This document shows, in pieces, positions 62,250 through 64,000 of a stretch of DNA of 64,000 bases; within the stretch, counting starts at the first letter, position 1; every line of letters begins with the position of its first letter. The position numbers were made by a program, and so were the translations under genes. The notes under the pieces are model-generated. The model saw nothing but the letters and a program-made list of their open reading frames with translations. It had not been told where the DNA came from and made no database searches. This DNA comes from GCA-2401735 sp051252095 (lineage in GTDB: Bacteria > Pseudomonadota > Gammaproteobacteria > Burkholderiales > Methylophilaceae). The DNA is taken from contig JBPOFK010000007.1 in NCBI GenBank assembly GCA_051252095.1, positions 56,485 through 120,484 of the forward strand, written 5' to 3'.

Positions 62250-63795
62250 TCAATGGCTTAACAAACTAGACAACTTCAACACAAAAAATCTTTTTTGGAT
62301 AATTGTTGGCTCCAGCATTTTCCTCGCAGCGTGGATGCAATATATCCAGCACGGTTGGATTAATCCTGATAGTGTTCTCTACTTTGAGCAAGCTAAGCTA
62401 TTTGCTCAGGGTGAGTGGAAAGCAGGATTCAAAATATTTGAGTGGCCTTTTTATGCAGCGTGTATCAGCCTAGTTCACAAAATCAGCTCTTTACCAGTCC
62501 AAAATTCTGCGCAATTTCTCAACATGATTTTTTTTGGCATAGCTACAGCAAGCTTTCTAAATCTAATTAAACTCGCTGGGGGTAATAATCGCACACTGTT
62601 TTTTGGTATGTTGCTACTATTTGGCTCACTCTACATTGTGGGTGATGTGCTAGAGATGCTCATGCGCGATGAAGGCTACTGGGCTTTTTATTTAACCGCG
62701 TTAGTTTATTTTGTTCGCTACTTACAAGGCGGAAAAGTCAGCCATGCAATCATTTGGCAGCTCAGTATGATTACTGCGACTTTGTTTAGAATTGAAGGGA
62801 TTCTATTCTTACTATTTTTACCTCTAATAGTGATTGGATTCCAACCTATTGATAAAAAAAATAAACTCATAACATTACTTTATGCTTATTCAATCAGCAT
62901 AATTGTTGGCGTCAGCATTGTTATGGCAATCATTTTGCACCCAGAAATCAATATTGCTAGTTTTGGTCGGTTAGATGAAGTATTCACCACAAACTTGCTG
63001 AGTGAGTTCACAAACACATTATTCACACAAGCAGACATTATGTCGAAGCAGGTACTAGGCGGATATCTAGAAGAATTCGCCATCCCAGGCTTATTGCTTA
63101 CTTTTCTTTATGTCATGGGATCAAAAATATTAACTGCAGCAGGGATAGTTGGAACCGCACTTTCCATCTTAGGCATTAGAAACTCGCAGAATAAAATGCC
63201 TAAAACAATAAGACAAGCTCTACTTGCTTGCTCTTTAATTGCTTTTATTATTATGTTTCTAATCATCACAAAAGTATTCGTTCTATCAAGCAGATATGTG
63301 ATTGCTTTAGCATGGATACTGCTAATTTTTGCAAGCTTTCAATTGACTTATTTGTCTTCGAATTTAGACAAAAAACTTCGCAAGTTTCTTGTTGTTATAT
63401 GCATTACCCTTAGTTTATGTTTTGTTAAGAATATACTGCCAAAACGCGAGGGTTATAACTATGCTCAAGAAGCTGTTGAATGGATAGATAATCATAATAG
63501 AAGTGCAATAGTTTTTTATGAAGACTCGAGGTTGCGATATTATGCTGGTGAGCCATTTATTGGGAATGGCCTCTATAATTGGGAAAGTTTAATAGCTAAC
63601 AACAATAACAAACGGGCTATCTCTTATGATTATCTAGTAATTAGCTTTAAAAAGCTTGATGAGAGTAAAAAGGAATTGATTGAGCAATCACTACTAAACT
63701 ACAAAGAAATTAAGCGTTTTTACTCAGAAAAGAGCAAAAAATATATTGCAATTTACCAAAATACTACAATTAGCAACCACGAGAGAAAACAATGA
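62242..63795 (+). CDS. Membrane glycosyltransferase-like protein (GT39/ArnT-like fold)
   Basis: Large membrane protein of 517 aa with about ten helices and a C-terminal soluble domain. An early loop with the residues WINPDSVLYFEQAK resembles the catalytic DE/D-containing loop of dolichol-phosphate-mannose-type (GT-C) enzymes, and MRDEGYW follows later. It could transfer a sugar or modify lipid A/core from a lipid-linked donor; substrate unknown. More AT-rich than its neighbours, suggesting the start of a variable surface-polysaccharide region. It overlaps waaF by 8 nt and the next gene by 4 nt. Confidence 0.65.
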   Translation: MIDQWLNKLDNFNTKNLFWIIVGSSIFLAAWMQYIQHGWINPDSVLYFEQAKLFAQGEWKAGFKIFEWPFYAACISLVHKISSLPVQNSAQFLNMIFFGIATASFLNLIKLAGGNNRTLFFGMLLLFGSLYIVGDVLEMLMRDEGYWAFYLTALVYFVRYLQGGKVSHAIIWQLSMITATLFRIEGILFLLFLPLIVIGFQPIDKKNKLITLLYAYSISIIVGVSIVMAIILHPEINIASFGRLDEVFTTNLLSEFTNTLFTQADIMSKQVLGGYLEEFAIPGLLLTFLYVMGSKILTAAGIVGTALSILGIRNSQNKMPKTIRQALLACSLIAFIIMFLIITKVFVLSSRYVIALAWILLIFASFQLTYLSSNLDKKLRKFLVVICITLSLCFVKNILPKREGYNYAQEAVEWIDNHNRSAIVFYEDSRLRYYAGEPFIGNGLYNWESLIANNNNKRAISYDYLVISFKKLDESKKELIEQSLLNYKEIKRFYSEKSKKYIAIYQNTTISNHERKQ

Positions 63796-64000
63796 CGAAA
63801 GAAGTTATCTACTGCCCTGTCTGTAATCATAATTCTCAGTATAACTTCAGCAGTAGAGATTTAATGTTTAATCATTACGAGCGATTTGACTACAATAAAT
63901 GCATACATTGCGAATTAATTTTCCAGCACCCATTGCCTTCCGAAGATAAAATTAGCTCTTTCTACCCTAATGAATATGATATCTACGAAGAGCATAGCAG
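63792..64000 (+). CDS. Probable SAM methyltransferase, N-terminal zinc-ribbon part (partial)
   Basis: The frame runs off the right edge after 69 codons. It starts with ATGA overlap to the previous gene and shows the zinc-binding pattern CPVC...CIHC, then FQHPLPSEDKISSFYPNEYD. This N-terminus is typical of class I methyltransferases found in polysaccharide and nucleotide-sugar clusters. The catalytic domain lies outside the window, so the assignment rests on the N-terminus only. Confidence 0.55.
   Translation, partial: MTKEVIYCPVCNHNSQYNFSSRDLMFNHYERFDYNKCIHCELIFQHPLPSEDKISSFYPNEYDIYEEHS

Overview
The window looks like chromosome of a low-GC betaproteobacterium, most likely a methylotroph of the Methylophilaceae (Methylotenera-like). 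I infer this from the AT-rich but evenly coding sequence, protein sequences close to betaproteobacterial families, and conserved gene orders (hrcA / nadK-recN; fur / bamE-dapB; carA-carB-greA; rlmE-ftsH-folP-glmM). I see no rRNA, tRNA, prophage, IS element or CRISPR array. Coding density is high and no gap exceeds about 280 bp.

Layout. 1-5043: end of a second cysteine desulfurase, then the ISC iron-sulfur operon iscS-iscU-iscA-hscB-hscA-fdx, with a MITE-like palindrome between iscS and iscU. 5104-7334: beta-carbonic anhydrase and SulP transporter (bicarbonate uptake). 7483-11245: small secreted protein, a LuxR-type regulator, a hybrid histidine kinase and a single-domain response regulator. 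11308-18820: OprO/P-type porin, lysS, ppc and a ClC transporter. 18968-20923: HDOD protein and prfB with its programmed +1 frameshift. 21104-23466: arsenic operon arsR-arsI-acr3-arsC behind a perfect palindrome. 23598-32963: phosphate block pstSCAB-phoU, ppk-sixA, and, convergently, ppx with a lysine-rich histone-like gene. 33073-35866: GT4 glycosyltransferase, zinc-dependent phospholipase C-like protein and PAP2 phosphatase. 35987-41181: rlmE-ftsH-folP-(bL12-domain membrane protein)-glmM. 41247-49524: yhbY, DUF4149 protein, greA, carB, carA, DUF2238 protein, dapB and a long bamE. 49625-52178: fur, an M48 peptidase/TPR lipoprotein and a LapA-like protein. 52188-58073: recN, nadK, hrcA, a PilZ protein and hemH. 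58212-64000: hldD-gmhA-hldE-waaF, then a membrane glycosyltransferase and a partial methyltransferase at the edge, which looks like the start of a surface-polysaccharide region.

The most interesting theme is phosphate. Sequences resembling the PhoB binding site (Pho box) lie upstream of pstS, ppk and the porin. Two more lie back to back between the divergent glycosyltransferase and phospholipase C-like genes, and another precedes the PAP2 gene. Several keep the classical 10-nt distance to a -10-like hexamer. Phospholipase, lipid phosphatase and glycosyltransferase are the activities needed to replace phospholipids with glycolipids under phosphate starvation, so this cluster is a candidate lipid-remodelling module different from the known PlcP/Agt pair. 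Beside it, ppx is followed by a histone-H1-like protein that may link polyphosphate to the nucleoid. All function calls come from reading motifs by eye; no database search was possible.
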